The notes: generated by a model not told the origin, from the sequence alone. A DNA stretch of 64,000 nt from Paraburkholderia sp. SOS3 (GCF_001922345.1 NZ_CP018812.1:1116001-1180000); one strand, 5' to 3'; counted from the stretch's first letter, positions 26,582-35,815 are shown. Made by a program: numbers and translations.

Positions 26582-27244
26582 ATGCATCGACAACTGGACT
26601 TTCTGCGCTGTAAATGTGTGCTGTTCGATATGGACGGCACGCTGCTCGATTCGCGTGCACCGATGCATCGCGCGTACACGGAGTGGGCCAACCGCTACGG
26701 GCTCGATCCTTCGCTCGTGATCCGCGAAGCGCAAGGGCGGCGCACGATCGACACGCTGTGGGCGCTCGCGCCCGCCGGTACCGATGTCGAGGCGGACACG
26801 GTCGCGCTGATGCAGCGCGAGTACGAAGACACCGAGGGCATCGTCGAGATTCCGGGCGCGGGCGACCTGCTGCGCGCGTTGCTGCCGCATCGCTGGGCCG
26901 TCGTGACGTCGGCGGACCGTGCGCTTGCGCAACGACGTCTCGCGGCGGCCGGCTTGCCGCCGCCGCAACTGCTGATCAGCGCCGAAGACGTGGTGCGCGG
27001 CAAGCCTGCGCCGGACGGGTTCGAACTCGCGGCGCGGCGCATGGAATTCGACGCGCGCCATGGCGTGGTGTTCGAAGATGCGCCGGCCGGTATCGAGGCC
27101 GGCGTCGCGGCGGGCGCGAAAGTGGTGGCCGTCGGCTTTGCCTCGGCGGCGGCGGGGCTTGGCGAGACCGTTCGCGTGCACGACCTGCGCGGCATTCGCG
27201 CGTCGATGGACGGCGACGACATCCTGCTGCAACTCACCGCGTGA
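26582..27244 (+). CDS. HAD-superfamily sugar-phosphate phosphatase
   Basis: 220 residues. All four HAD motifs are present: FDMDGTLLDSR (nucleophile and acid/base Asp), VVTSADRA (motif II), GKPAPDGFELAARR (Lys) and VFEDAPAGIEAGVAAG (acidic motif IV). It resembles YfbT/beta-phosphoglucomutase-type sugar phosphatases. Being in the pentose operon, it could remove phosphate from a toxic or dead-end sugar phosphate; the substrate is not determinable. It lies 67 bp after the repressor gene. Confidence 0.88.
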   Translation: MHRQLDFLRCKCVLFDMDGTLLDSRAPMHRAYTEWANRYGLDPSLVIREAQGRRTIDTLWALAPAGTDVEADTVALMQREYEDTEGIVEIPGAGDLLRALLPHRWAVVTSADRALAQRRLAAAGLPPPQLLISAEDVVRGKPAPDGFELAARRMEFDARHGVVFEDAPAGIEAGVAAGAKVVAVGFASAAAGLGETVRVHDLRGIRASMDGDDILLQLTA

Positions 27245-27442
27245 GTGCCGGATAAATATCGCGCCCATGCCGCGGACGTTGCGGCGGGTAAGCCCTGGCT
27301 GCCAGCCGGCCTTGCGGCACGATCATTCCGATTCAGAAAGCGTTATCCTTCGCATCAGTGCGTGGGGGCCTGCGGCGGCGAACCGGCCGCGGGCATGCCG
27401 GCTTTGCCGCGAAGCCGATCAGCGATCTTTTGAACGAACGAG

Positions 27443-28381
27443 ATGAGAGACGATCCGTTGCCGCGCATTGTTGTCGTCGGGAGCGTGAATATGGATCTCG
27501 CGACTTATGTGCCGCGCTTCCCGCGACCGGGCGAAACGCTGAAGGGGAGCCGGTTTCTCGTCGCGCCCGGCGGCAAGGGCGGCAACCAGGCGATTGCCGC
27601 GGCGCGGCTCGGCGCGCACGTCGCGTTGATCGCCTGTGTCGGCAACGACGAATTCGGCGCGCGGCTCATGGCGAGCCTCGAAGCGGAGGGAATCGACTGT
27701 TCGGGCGTCGCCGTCAGCGAGCACGCCGCGAGCGGCATCGCGATGGTCGTGGTCGACGAGGCCGGCAACAATTCGATCGTCACGGTGCAGGGCAGCAACG
27801 GCGATCTGACGCCGGAACTGGTTGCCCGGAATCTTCAGATGCTTACCGTCGCACGGATGATCGTGTGCGACCTGACCGTGCCGCTCGCGACGGTCGAAAG
27901 CGTGCTTTCCATCGCGGAGCGCTTCGATATTCCCGTTCTGTTCAATGCTTCGCCTGTGCAAAGCCCGCTGCCTGCGCGGCTGCTTCGACAGGTCGATTAC
28001 CTCGTCGTGAACGAAGTGGAAGCCGCGACGCTCGCCGGTTGCCCGCTCGATTCGATCGACGACGCAATGAGGATCGCACGCGCGCTGCACGACGCCGGCG
28101 CGCCGCATGTCCTCGTCACGCTCGGCGCGCGCGGCGTGGTCGCGTATTTCGCCGACGAAGGCGGTACGCAGGTCGAATTCTTCCCGGCTGCCGCCGTGAC
28201 CGCGCTCGATACGACCGGCGCCGGCGATACGTTCGCCGGCGCGTTTGCGACGGCCATCGTCGCGGGTGCGTCGGGATCGCGCGCCGTCGCGTTCGCGCAG
28301 GCGGCCGCGGCCACGTGCGTAACGCGTGCCGGCGCGGCGCCGTCGATTCCCTATCTGCACGAGATCGGCATCGACATCTGA
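27443..28381 (+). CDS. rbsK: Ribokinase-type PfkB carbohydrate kinase
   Basis: 312 residues. The first PfkB signature reads APGGKGGNQAIAAARLG after the typical start VVVGSVNMDLATYVPRFPRPGETL; the second, with the catalytic Asp, is DTTGAGDTFAGAFA. Length and motifs fit ribokinase closely. It would phosphorylate D-ribose or a related sugar brought in by the RbsABC-type transporter. The 198-bp gap before it contains no recognised site, so it may have its own promoter or be read through. The start lacks a strong ribosome site. Confidence 0.88.
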   Translation: MRDDPLPRIVVVGSVNMDLATYVPRFPRPGETLKGSRFLVAPGGKGGNQAIAAARLGAHVALIACVGNDEFGARLMASLEAEGIDCSGVAVSEHAASGIAMVVVDEAGNNSIVTVQGSNGDLTPELVARNLQMLTVARMIVCDLTVPLATVESVLSIAERFDIPVLFNASPVQSPLPARLLRQVDYLVVNEVEAATLAGCPLDSIDDAMRIARALHDAGAPHVLVTLGARGVVAYFADEGGTQVEFFPAAAVTALDTTGAGDTFAGAFATAIVAGASGSRAVAFAQAAAATCVTRAGAAPSIPYLHEIGIDI

Positions 28382-28395
28382 TGCGGGCGGTGGAG

Positions 28396-28455
28396 GGCGC
28401 TCATTGGCGCTCATTGGCGCTTAGTGGCACGTAGCGGCACTTAGTGACGCTCAGC
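28396..28455. repeat. Six imperfect tandem copies of a 10-bp repeat
   Basis: Units GGCGCTCATT, GGCGCTCATT, GGCGCTTAGT, GGCACGTAGC, GGCACTTAGT and GACGCTCAGC follow one another without spacers. The array lies between the convergent ribokinase and LysR genes and runs 5 bp into the LysR stop region. The pattern suggests replication slippage; copy number may vary between strains. Confidence 0.75.
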
Positions 28456-29386
28456 GGCGCCGTCGCGACCGCGCATCGACGCGTCCTGCACGCAGCGCGC
28501 CGATCTCGCGCTCCATCGTTTCACGGACCAGCTTCAGAAATGTCTCCACCACGGGGTTCGCCTGCTGTAGTTGCGGACACAACGTAAACCCGCGAAACAG
28601 GATAGCCGGCGTAAACGGCCTGAATGCAATCCGGCGCGGATTCGCATCGAGTGCTGCGAGCGGGTTCACGATACCGATGCCGAGCCCGCGCGACACCAAG
28701 GCGCAGATCGTCGCGCCATAAGGCGTTTCCACGGCAGGCACCTGGTCCGCGCCGGCGGGCCGCAACACGCGATCGAGCGGCGCCCGCGTGTCGTCCGCGT
28801 ACGAAGGCAGGATCAGGCGTTCGCCGCGCAGATCGCTGGCATCGATGCTTGTGCGCGCCACAAGCGGATGCCGGACCGGCAGCGCACAGAGTCCCGGCAG
28901 CCGGTAGAGATCGGCGCTCGTCACGCCGAACGCATCGGGCGTCACGGTCGCAAACCCGACGTCGCAGTAGGCGGACGACACCCACCGTTGAATGGTCCCT
29001 TCGCTGCGCATTTCGAGCGACACGATCACGCGCGGATAGGCGGCGAGAAATCGCTCGATCACCATCGGCAGCAACGAAAGGGCGAGCACCGGTGCCGCGA
29101 CGATGCGCAGACGCCCGGTGCCGAGCTGGCGAATCTCGCGCGCCGAATGCTCGAGCTTCTCGAGCCCGACGAAGCTGCGGTCGACTTCACGATAGAACGC
29201 GCTGCCCGCATCGGTCGCGCGAATGCGGCCGCCGATGCGCGTGAAAAGCGCGAGGCCGGTGGCCGCTTCGAGCTCCGCGATCAGGCGGCTGATGCTCGGC
29301 TGCGAGGTGCCCAGTTCCTGAGCCGCGGCTGTCATCGAGCCTCGCAGCATGACGAGGCGAAACGCTTCGACCTGCCTGAGATTCAT
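28451..29386 (-). CDS. LysR-family transcriptional regulator
   Basis: 311 residues. N-terminal winged helix MNLRQVEAFRLVMLRGSMTAAAQELGTSQPSISRLIAELEAATG, then a periplasmic-binding-like effector domain from about residue 90. It is divergent from the FAD oxidoreductase gene with a 156-bp gap, the usual arrangement for a LysR activator of the neighbouring catabolic operon. The co-inducer is unknown, probably the amine or amino acid imported and oxidised by the neighbours. Confidence 0.9.
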   Translation of the reverse strand: MNLRQVEAFRLVMLRGSMTAAAQELGTSQPSISRLIAELEAATGLALFTRIGGRIRATDAGSAFYREVDRSFVGLEKLEHSAREIRQLGTGRLRIVAAPVLALSLLPMVIERFLAAYPRVIVSLEMRSEGTIQRWVSSAYCDVGFATVTPDAFGVTSADLYRLPGLCALPVRHPLVARTSIDASDLRGERLILPSYADDTRAPLDRVLRPAGADQVPAVETPYGATICALVSRGLGIGIVNPLAALDANPRRIAFRPFTPAILFRGFTLCPQLQQANPVVETFLKLVRETMEREIGALRAGRVDARSRRRR

Positions 29387-29464
29387 CCATCCTCCGCTAG
29401 TGAAGGCGCATTGAATCGTTAGCTTGCCATATCAGAAATGAATAGAAGCCCTTTTTGGCGCTAT

Positions 29465-29494
29465 TTGACCGGATGATGCGCGCAAATCTAGACT
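29465..29494 (+). promoter_or_regulatory. Probable promoter of the oxidase/ABC operon
   Basis: TTGACC and TAGACT are separated by 18 bp, starting 78 bp before the oxidoreductase start codon. The region between it and the LysR gene is relatively AT-rich and could hold LysR boxes (T-N11-A type), which I cannot place with confidence. Confidence 0.4.
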
Positions 29495-29542
29495 GGCCTC
29501 AATCCTGATTCTCTCGCCCCGCACACTGCCCGAAGCAAACCC

Positions 29543-30883
29543 ATGCGCCCTGACGCGTTGCTGTTCCACGAAGCTTTTCGCTGCGCTCCTTACTGGTGGG
29601 ACGCGGCGCCCCCTGAAAGCGCTCCGCTGCCGCTGCCGTCCAGCGTGGACGTCGCGATCATCGGCAGCGGCTACTGCGGGCTCTCCGCTGCCGCGCAGGC
29701 CGCACTGCACGGCGCGCGCGTGGCCGTGCTCGATGCGGCCGAAATCGGCGCGGGCGGCAGCACGCGCAGCGGCGGGATGGTCTCGAGCGGACAGAAGCTC
29801 GCGCTGACGAACGCGATTCGCGGCGTATCCCCCGAGCGGCTCGCGCGCCTCATGCATGAATCGATGGCGAGCTTCGACTACCTGCAGCAGCTCGTGATTG
29901 GCGAAAGGCTCGACGCCGATCTGCGCATCACCGGTCGCTTTTTCGGTGCTTTCACGCCGGGACATTTCAACGAGTTGCGACGCCAGGGCCAGTTGCTAGG
30001 CGAGAAGACCGGTGTGACCGTTCATGTGATCGAACGCGACGCGCAGCGCGCGATCGTCGGTTCCGACTATTACTACGGCGGCATTCTCGTCGACGAATAC
30101 GGCGGATTGCATACGGCGAAATATCATCGCGCGTTGCGCGAACTCGCACGGCGCCGCGGTGCAACATTGCATTCGCATGCCGAAGTGGAGCGTATCGAAA
30201 GGACCTCGCCGTTCCCTTCCGGTGGCGCACGATTTCGTCTGCATACGCGGCGCGGCACGCTCGATGCGAGGCATGTGCTGGTGGCGACTAACGGTTATAC
30301 GGGGCGGCTGCTGCCGTTCTTCGCACGCCGCGTACTGCCGGTGGCGAGCTATCAGATCGCGACCGAGCCGCTGCCCGCCGGTCTCATGGATGTGCTCAAT
30401 CCAGGGCGGCGGATGATCAGCGATTCGAAGCGCAATCTTTTCTATACGCGTCCGTCGCCGGACGGCACGCGCATGATTTTCGGCTCGCGGCCTGCGATAC
30501 GCGAACTCGACGAACGCGGCGCGGCGCGCCATCTGTATGCGAAGCTCGTGCAATTGTGGCCGGCCCTGCGCGATGTGCGCATCACGCATGCGTGGAAGGG
30601 CTATGTGGCGATGACGAGCGACAAGCTCGCGCATACGGGCTCGCACGACGGCATTCACTATGCGCTTGGCTGCAATGGCAATGGCGTCGCGCTGATGAGC
30701 TATCTCGGCCATCGCATCGCGAAACACATGCTCGGCGTCGAGCGCGATGCCGGTGCGTTTGGCGAAGGCGCGTTTCCGTGGAGCGGCGCGGGTATGGCAA
30801 GGCAGCTCGCCGTGCCGCTCGGCACCGCGCTTTACCAGCTCGACGACATGTGGCGCGGCCGCGTGCGCGCCGCGTTGTCCTGA
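29543..30883 (+). CDS. FAD-dependent amine/amino-acid oxidoreductase (DAO family, PuuB-like)
   Basis: 446 residues. The FAD-binding dinucleotide fold is VDVAIIGSGYCGLSAAAQAALHGARVAVLDAAEIGAGGSTRSGG, and the C-terminal FAD contact is HYALGCNGNGVALMSYLGHRIAKHMLG. The arrangement matches gamma-glutamylputrescine oxidase and related glycine/sarcosine-oxidase-like enzymes that oxidise secondary or primary amines to imine plus peroxide. It is the first gene after the LysR regulator and is followed by an amino-acid-type ABC receptor, so the substrate is probably an amino acid or opine-like amine. Confidence 0.88.
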   Translation: MRPDALLFHEAFRCAPYWWDAAPPESAPLPLPSSVDVAIIGSGYCGLSAAAQAALHGARVAVLDAAEIGAGGSTRSGGMVSSGQKLALTNAIRGVSPERLARLMHESMASFDYLQQLVIGERLDADLRITGRFFGAFTPGHFNELRRQGQLLGEKTGVTVHVIERDAQRAIVGSDYYYGGILVDEYGGLHTAKYHRALRELARRRGATLHSHAEVERIERTSPFPSGGARFRLHTRRGTLDARHVLVATNGYTGRLLPFFARRVLPVASYQIATEPLPAGLMDVLNPGRRMISDSKRNLFYTRPSPDGTRMIFGSRPAIRELDERGAARHLYAKLVQLWPALRDVRITHAWKGYVAMTSDKLAHTGSHDGIHYALGCNGNGVALMSYLGHRIAKHMLGVERDAGAFGEGAFPWSGAGMARQLAVPLGTALYQLDDMWRGRVRAALS

Positions 30884-30972
30884 GCATCAACCGAACAATA
30901 AGGGTTATGGCTCGCAGCCTCGAGCCGGTTCTGGTTTCGTTCACCACCGTTTCTTTCGGGAGGAGCCTCATC

Positions 30973-31791
30973 ATGCGTTTCAGTCACTTTGCACGCCGTC
31001 TTGCGATGGCGATGTCGTTGTGCGTCGCCGCGGTATCGGCCGCTCATGCCGAGGACGTGGGTACGCTGACGCCGGGCAAGATCGTGGCCGGCGTGGATGC
31101 GAACAACAAGCCTTATTCGTATATCGACAATGGCAAGATGACCGGCTTCGACGTCGAGCTGATACGCGCGATCGCCGCGAAGCTCGGCCTGACGGCCGAC
31201 TTTCGTGCACAGGACTTCTCGGGACTGCTGCCGAGCGTCGCGAACCAGCAGATCGACCTTGCCGCGGGCTCGATTTCGATCACGAAAGACCGGCTCAAGA
31301 TGGTCGATTTTTCCGAAGGGTATCTGACAGGATTGCTCAGCGTCGCGACCTTGCCGGGCGGCACGATCTCGAGCGACGTCGGGTCCGTCAAGGGAAAACG
31401 CATCGGTGTGATTCAAGGCACGATCGAAGACACCTATTCGTCGAGCTACCTGCCGGATGCGCAGATCGTGCGCTTTCCGAACCTCAATGCGGGCTTCCTC
31501 GCGCTGCGCAATAAATACATCGACGGCTACTTTGTCGACAAGACGCTCGTCGAGGGCTTGCAAAGCAAATACCCGCAGATGAACATCGCGGACAAGCTCG
31601 ACATCTCCGCGGTGAACTTGCCGGCCGGCTTTCCGGTCCATAAAGGCAATACGAAACTCGAAGCCGCCCTCAACAAGACGCTGGGCGAACTCGTCGCCGA
31701 CGGCACATGGATGAAGCTCTATCTGCAATTCCATCCTGGCTATCCGAAGCCCACGAGCCTGCCGCCGTACGAGATGAAAGCGGGCACCTGA
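30973..31791 (+). CDS. Polar amino-acid ABC transporter substrate-binding protein
   Basis: 272 residues from the ATG at 30973 with GGGAGGAG before it. Signal peptide to about residue 26 (…VAAVSAAHA). The SBP_bac_3 fold is shown by KIVAGVDANNKPYSYIDNGKMTGFDVELIRAIAAKLGL, the LLPSVANQQIDLAAGSISITKDRLKMVDFSEGY block and GKRIGVIQGTIEDTY. It lies between an oxidase and the cognate permease. The longer frame reaching back to 30556 is a shadow of the oxidase. Confidence 0.92.
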   Translation: MRFSHFARRLAMAMSLCVAAVSAAHAEDVGTLTPGKIVAGVDANNKPYSYIDNGKMTGFDVELIRAIAAKLGLTADFRAQDFSGLLPSVANQQIDLAAGSISITKDRLKMVDFSEGYLTGLLSVATLPGGTISSDVGSVKGKRIGVIQGTIEDTYSSSYLPDAQIVRFPNLNAGFLALRNKYIDGYFVDKTLVEGLQSKYPQMNIADKLDISAVNLPAGFPVHKGNTKLEAALNKTLGELVADGTWMKLYLQFHPGYPKPTSLPPYEMKAGT

Positions 31792-31883
31792 TCGGGCAAA
31801 CGCGCGGGTGCACGCGCCGGCGCACGAGAGGCCACGAGACGGCACGGACTTGAGTCGACCACGCTTTTCCGGAGAGCGCGCAT

Positions 31884-32681
31884 ATGGACGCCTTTTTGCA
31901 GAACTTCTTCGACTGGCCGCTTCTGATCGATTCGCTGCCGAGCCTGCTCGGCACGGGTCTCGTGAACACGCTGATTCTCTCGGTGTTTTCCACCGTGCTC
32001 GGCATCGTTGCGGGCCTCGTGCTTGCGTTGATGGTGGTGTCGAATATACGGTGGCTCATGCTGCCCGCGCGAATTTATATCGACGTGTTTCGCGGCCTGC
32101 CGGCGGCGCTCGTGATTCTCGTGGTCGGACAGGGGCTTGCGCCGGTCGGACTCGCGTTGTTCGGACCCAATCCGTACCCGCTCGCGATCGTTGCGCTCGC
32201 ACTGATTTCGTCGGCCTATATCGCCGAGATTTTCCGCTCCGGCATTCAGAGCGTCGGCCATGGCCAGTTGTATGCGAGTCTCGCGCTCGGCATGACGTAC
32301 TGGAGCAGCATGCGCTACGTGATCGTGCCGCAAGGCATCCGGCGCATTCTGCCGGCGCTCGCGAATCAGTTCATCGCGATTGTCAAAGATTCGAGCCTCG
32401 TTTATTTTCTCGGGCTTCTGACGTCGCAACGCGATCTGTTTACGATCGGCCAGAACACCGCCGTGAACACCGCGAATCTGTCGCCGCTCGTGGCCGCGGG
32501 CGTCGTTTATCTGCTGATCACGGTGCCGCTCACGCACGCGATCAATCATATCGACCGCTGGACCAACCGCTTCGCGAACCCGAACATGCGCACCAATAGC
32601 CGTGCGGCGCGCCCGTCGCGGCGCGCGCAGGCGCTGCAATCGCAGGCCGCCGCGGCCGCCGTCGCCGAGCGGCACCACTGA
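31884..32681 (+). CDS. Polar amino-acid ABC transporter permease
   Basis: 265 residues, about five membrane segments. The HisMQ-type signature is present: GLVNTLILSVFSTVLGIVAGLVLALM at the start, YIDVFRGLPAALVILVVGQG, and the EAA loop SLALGMTYWSSMRYVIVPQGIRRILPALANQFIAIVKDSSLVYFLG. The last 35 residues are a charged, Ala-rich tail unlike the family core. No ATPase gene accompanies this permease in the operon; the ATPase must come from elsewhere. Confidence 0.9.
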   Translation: MDAFLQNFFDWPLLIDSLPSLLGTGLVNTLILSVFSTVLGIVAGLVLALMVVSNIRWLMLPARIYIDVFRGLPAALVILVVGQGLAPVGLALFGPNPYPLAIVALALISSAYIAEIFRSGIQSVGHGQLYASLALGMTYWSSMRYVIVPQGIRRILPALANQFIAIVKDSSLVYFLGLLTSQRDLFTIGQNTAVNTANLSPLVAAGVVYLLITVPLTHAINHIDRWTNRFANPNMRTNSRAARPSRRAQALQSQAAAAAVAERHH

Positions 32682-32718
32682 CACCCACATCGACATCACG
32701 CACAACGACAACATCATC

Positions 32719-34056
32719 ATGGGACCACCAGTCGACATCGTCGCCGACGATATCCAGATACCTGAAGAAACCGATGTCGTCGTGATAGGCGGCGGCATCA
32801 TCGGCGTATCGACCGCGCTTCATCTGAGCGACAAGGGCCTGCGCGTCGCGCTCTGCGAGAAGGGACACATAGCGGGCGAACAGTCGAGCCGCAACTGGGG
32901 CTGGGTGCGCGTCACGCGGCGCGATCCGCGCGAGCTGCTGCTTAGCATCGAGAGCCTGAAAATCTGGCGTACGCTCGATCGCACGCTTGGCATCGATACC
33001 GGCTTCAACGAGTGCGGCATTCTCTATGTGTCCGACGATGACGAAACGCTGCAACGGCATCGCGACTGGCTATCGCGTGCGCGCGAGATAGCGGGCGACA
33101 GGCTCGATACGCGCGAAGTCGACACGCTTTCGATTGCGCAACTGCTGCCGGGCGCGTCGCGCAGTTTTCGCGGCGGCATCTTTACGCCGAGCGACGCGCG
33201 CGCCGAGCCGCAAAAGGCCGCGCCGGCGATCGCGAATGCGCTGCGCCGGCGCGGCGTGAAGATTCTGACGCCCTGTGCGGTGCGCGGCGTCGAGACGAGC
33301 GGCGCTCGCGTGAGTGCGGTGGTGACCGAGCACGGGTCGATACGCTGCCAGGCCGTCGTCGTTGCGGGCGGCGCGTGGACGCGATATTTCTGCGGCAATC
33401 TCGGCGTCGACTTGCCGCAATTGCTGACGCGCGCGTCGGTGCTGCGTACCGAGCCGCTCGAAGGCGGCCCGACATGCAGTGCGAACAACGAGGAATTTGC
33501 GTTCAGAAAGCGCGCGGACGGCGGCTATACGGTCGCGTACGGCATGCGCACGCATACGGACCTGACGCCCGATTCGTTTCGCCTGTTCTTCAAATACATC
33601 GAGGCGCTGAAAAGCCAGATGGGCGCGCTGCAGATTCACTTCGGCAAACGCTTCTTCGACGAAATGAAGCGGCCGCGCCGCTGGTCGCTCGACCGCCCGA
33701 CCGTATTCGAAGCGGTGCGCACGCTTGACCCCGATCCCGTCGTTCCTTATGTCGATAACGGCTTGCGCGAGTTCGTCAGTGTCTTTCCGAAGCTGGCCGA
33801 TGCGCGTATCGCGCAACGCTGGGCCGGCTATATCGACGTGACGCCGGACGCGATCCCGATCATTTCGCCGGTCGAGCGCGTGCCCGGTCTCTTTATCGGC
33901 ACGGGTTTCTCGGGCCACGGCTTCGGCATCGGACCGGGCGCGGGCCGGCTGATGGCGGACCTGGTCAACGGCGATGCGCCGCTGGTCGATCCGCATGCGT
34001 TTCGCCTGAGCCGCTTCAGCGACGGCACGAAGATCACGATCGACGCTGGCTTCTGA
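32719..34056 (+). CDS. FAD-dependent oxidoreductase (DAO family), second in operon
   Basis: 445 residues from the ATG at 32719. FAD-binding fold: TDVVVIGGGIIGVSTALHLSDKGLRVALCEKGHIAGEQSSRNWGW. The C-terminus has DVTPDAIPIISPVERVPGLFIGTGFSGHGFGIGPGAGRLMADLV, typical of D-amino-acid dehydrogenase/sarcosine-oxidase-like flavoproteins. The RNWGW motif after the FAD region recurs in uncharacterised amine oxidases of catabolic operons. With the first oxidase it suggests stepwise oxidation of one imported compound; they are clearly not recent duplicates of each other. Confidence 0.88.
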   Translation: MGPPVDIVADDIQIPEETDVVVIGGGIIGVSTALHLSDKGLRVALCEKGHIAGEQSSRNWGWVRVTRRDPRELLLSIESLKIWRTLDRTLGIDTGFNECGILYVSDDDETLQRHRDWLSRAREIAGDRLDTREVDTLSIAQLLPGASRSFRGGIFTPSDARAEPQKAAPAIANALRRRGVKILTPCAVRGVETSGARVSAVVTEHGSIRCQAVVVAGGAWTRYFCGNLGVDLPQLLTRASVLRTEPLEGGPTCSANNEEFAFRKRADGGYTVAYGMRTHTDLTPDSFRLFFKYIEALKSQMGALQIHFGKRFFDEMKRPRRWSLDRPTVFEAVRTLDPDPVVPYVDNGLREFVSVFPKLADARIAQRWAGYIDVTPDAIPIISPVERVPGLFIGTGFSGHGFGIGPGAGRLMADLVNGDAPLVDPHAFRLSRFSDGTKITIDAGF

Positions 34057-34095
34057 TGCCCGGCGCGGAAAGCACTTCACGAAAGGAAGCAACCG

Positions 34096-34779
34096 ATGAC
34101 GAAAGTGGCGATGATTTCCGGTGCGAATCGCGGCATTGGCCGCGAGATCGCACTCGAGTTGCACCGGCGCGGATATCGGCTTTCGCTGGGCGTGCGCGAG
34201 CCGGCTTTATTCGATAACGACCTGGACGCATTCGTCTGTGCCTACGAGGCACGGCATACGGATGCGGGGCGGCAGTGGGTGAACGCCACGATCGAGCAGT
34301 TCGGCCGTCTTGACGTATTGATCAGCAACGCGGGCATCTGCAAGATGATCTCGTTCGACAATGGCACTGAGGATTTGCTTGAAGAAACGCTGGATATCAA
34401 CGTCAAGGCGCCGTTCAGACTCGTGCAGGCCGCGCTTGCGCATCTGAAACGTGCGAGTGCCGGGCGTTTTGTCCAGATTGCGTCGTTGTCCGGGAAACGC
34501 GTGAAAAACCTCAATGTCGGTTACCAGATGTCGAAGCACGCTGTGATCGCTTTGACGCACGCGGTGAGACGTGCGGGCTGGGACGACGGCGTGCGCGCGA
34601 CGGCCGTGTGCCCCGGCTTCGTCAATACCGATATGGCGGCAAGTCTTGCGGACCTCGAACCGTCCGCGATGACGCAGCCGCGCGATATCGCGACGCTCAT
34701 TGCCAATACGATCGAACTGCCGAACTCGGCGAGCATGGCGGAGTTGCTCGTCAACTGCCGGTTCGAGGACACGCTTTAA
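34096..34779 (+). CDS. Short-chain dehydrogenase/reductase
   Basis: 227 residues. Cofactor motif SGANRGIGREIA, structural NAG (LISNAGI), catalytic Ser in QIASLSGKR and the YxxxK pair in YQMSKHAVIAL are all present. AAGGAAG is just before the ATG, 39 bp after the oxidase. It probably reduces or oxidises a carbonyl made by the oxidases. The segment between the cofactor loop and NAG is shorter than in most SDRs. Confidence 0.88.
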   Translation: MTKVAMISGANRGIGREIALELHRRGYRLSLGVREPALFDNDLDAFVCAYEARHTDAGRQWVNATIEQFGRLDVLISNAGICKMISFDNGTEDLLEETLDINVKAPFRLVQAALAHLKRASAGRFVQIASLSGKRVKNLNVGYQMSKHAVIALTHAVRRAGWDDGVRATAVCPGFVNTDMAASLADLEPSAMTQPRDIATLIANTIELPNSASMAELLVNCRFEDTL

Positions 34780-34843
34780 GCGGCAAGCCTGGCCGCCGCC
34801 TACGCGGGTGCGATGTTCGCTGCGGGCGACATGCGGCTGCTCT

Positions 34844-35680
34844 TCAGGGCTTTGCGACGATCGCCTGGATCAACCCCGCTCGTCCTTCGCGCAGATTGCG
34901 GGCGAGATTTTTCGTCATCTCGCCGAACCCCGGCCCCATCACGACTTGCAGGCCAAGCGCGAGCGCGGGCGTGCCGGACCTCGCTGCGCGCGCTTTCTGC
35001 ACTTCGGCAAACCAGTTGATGGCGGCTTCGGTGCAGTCCGTCCATGAAACGATCTCGAAGTTCTGCCCGAGCAGCAGGCTTTGCATGCGGTCCGCCGTGA
35101 CGAGGAAGCTTGTTTCCGGCGTGGCTGCCCACGGAACCGGATAGTGCAAAGGCTCGCCCGACGCGGCGACCACGTCGTATATCGCGAAGCGGCCGCCTGG
35201 ACGCAATACGCGATGGGCTTCGCGATACAGCGTCGCGCGGTCCGCGATGTTCATTGCGACATGCTGGGTCCAGGCAATGTCGAACGATGCGGATTCGAAG
35301 GGAAGCGATAGTGCATTGGCGCGCGTGTAATTGACGCGATCCGCCAGGCCGGTGCGCTCGGCGAGAAATCTTGCTGCGTCGACATAGGCCTCGCTGAGGT
35401 CGATTCCGCGGACGTTGCAGCGGTACGTTGCGGCCAGGTATCGGGACGGTCCGCCGAGACCCGAACCGATATCGATCACGTGTGTTGCCTCGCCGATGTT
35501 CAGTGCTTGCGCGAGTTCTACAGTGGCTTGCAGGCCTCGCGAGTGAAACTGGTCTAGCGGCGCAAGGTCTTCCGCGTGCAGCGTTCTGTCGTCGAACCCG
35601 TCTGCCTTGAGCGCATCGCGCAGGCGTTCGATCAGGCTTGCCTGCCCGTAGTGCTGTTCAACCTTTGCTGCGTCGATCAT
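34844..35680 (-). CDS. Class I SAM-dependent methyltransferase
   Basis: 278 residues from the ATG at 35680 (AGGAGA before it). SAM-binding motif I is HVIDIGSGLGGPSRYLA, motif II region INYT-like strand (VNYTRANALSLPF), and post-motif FDIAWTQHVAMNIADR and HRVLRPGGRFAIYDVV. This resembles sarcosine/dimethylglycine and UbiE-like methyltransferases; a small-molecule acceptor is likely, but which one is unknown. It faces the SDR gene convergently and is divergent from the toxin-antitoxin pair. Confidence 0.87.
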   Translation of the reverse strand: MIDAAKVEQHYGQASLIERLRDALKADGFDDRTLHAEDLAPLDQFHSRGLQATVELAQALNIGEATHVIDIGSGLGGPSRYLAATYRCNVRGIDLSEAYVDAARFLAERTGLADRVNYTRANALSLPFESASFDIAWTQHVAMNIADRATLYREAHRVLRPGGRFAIYDVVAASGEPLHYPVPWAATPETSFLVTADRMQSLLLGQNFEIVSWTDCTEAAINWFAEVQKARAARSGTPALALGLQVVMGPGFGEMTKNLARNLREGRAGLIQAIVAKP

Positions 35681-35815
35681 GCTGTTCTCCTGGCTGACGC
35701 TCGCTGTCGCCATCGAGGCTGCATTATAGGATTGGGAAGGCCGCTTTATCAGTTCGAGGGTAACCACGGCACGCGACACTAGTCGCGATATTAGGGCACG
35801 GGCACTTGCTGGCAG

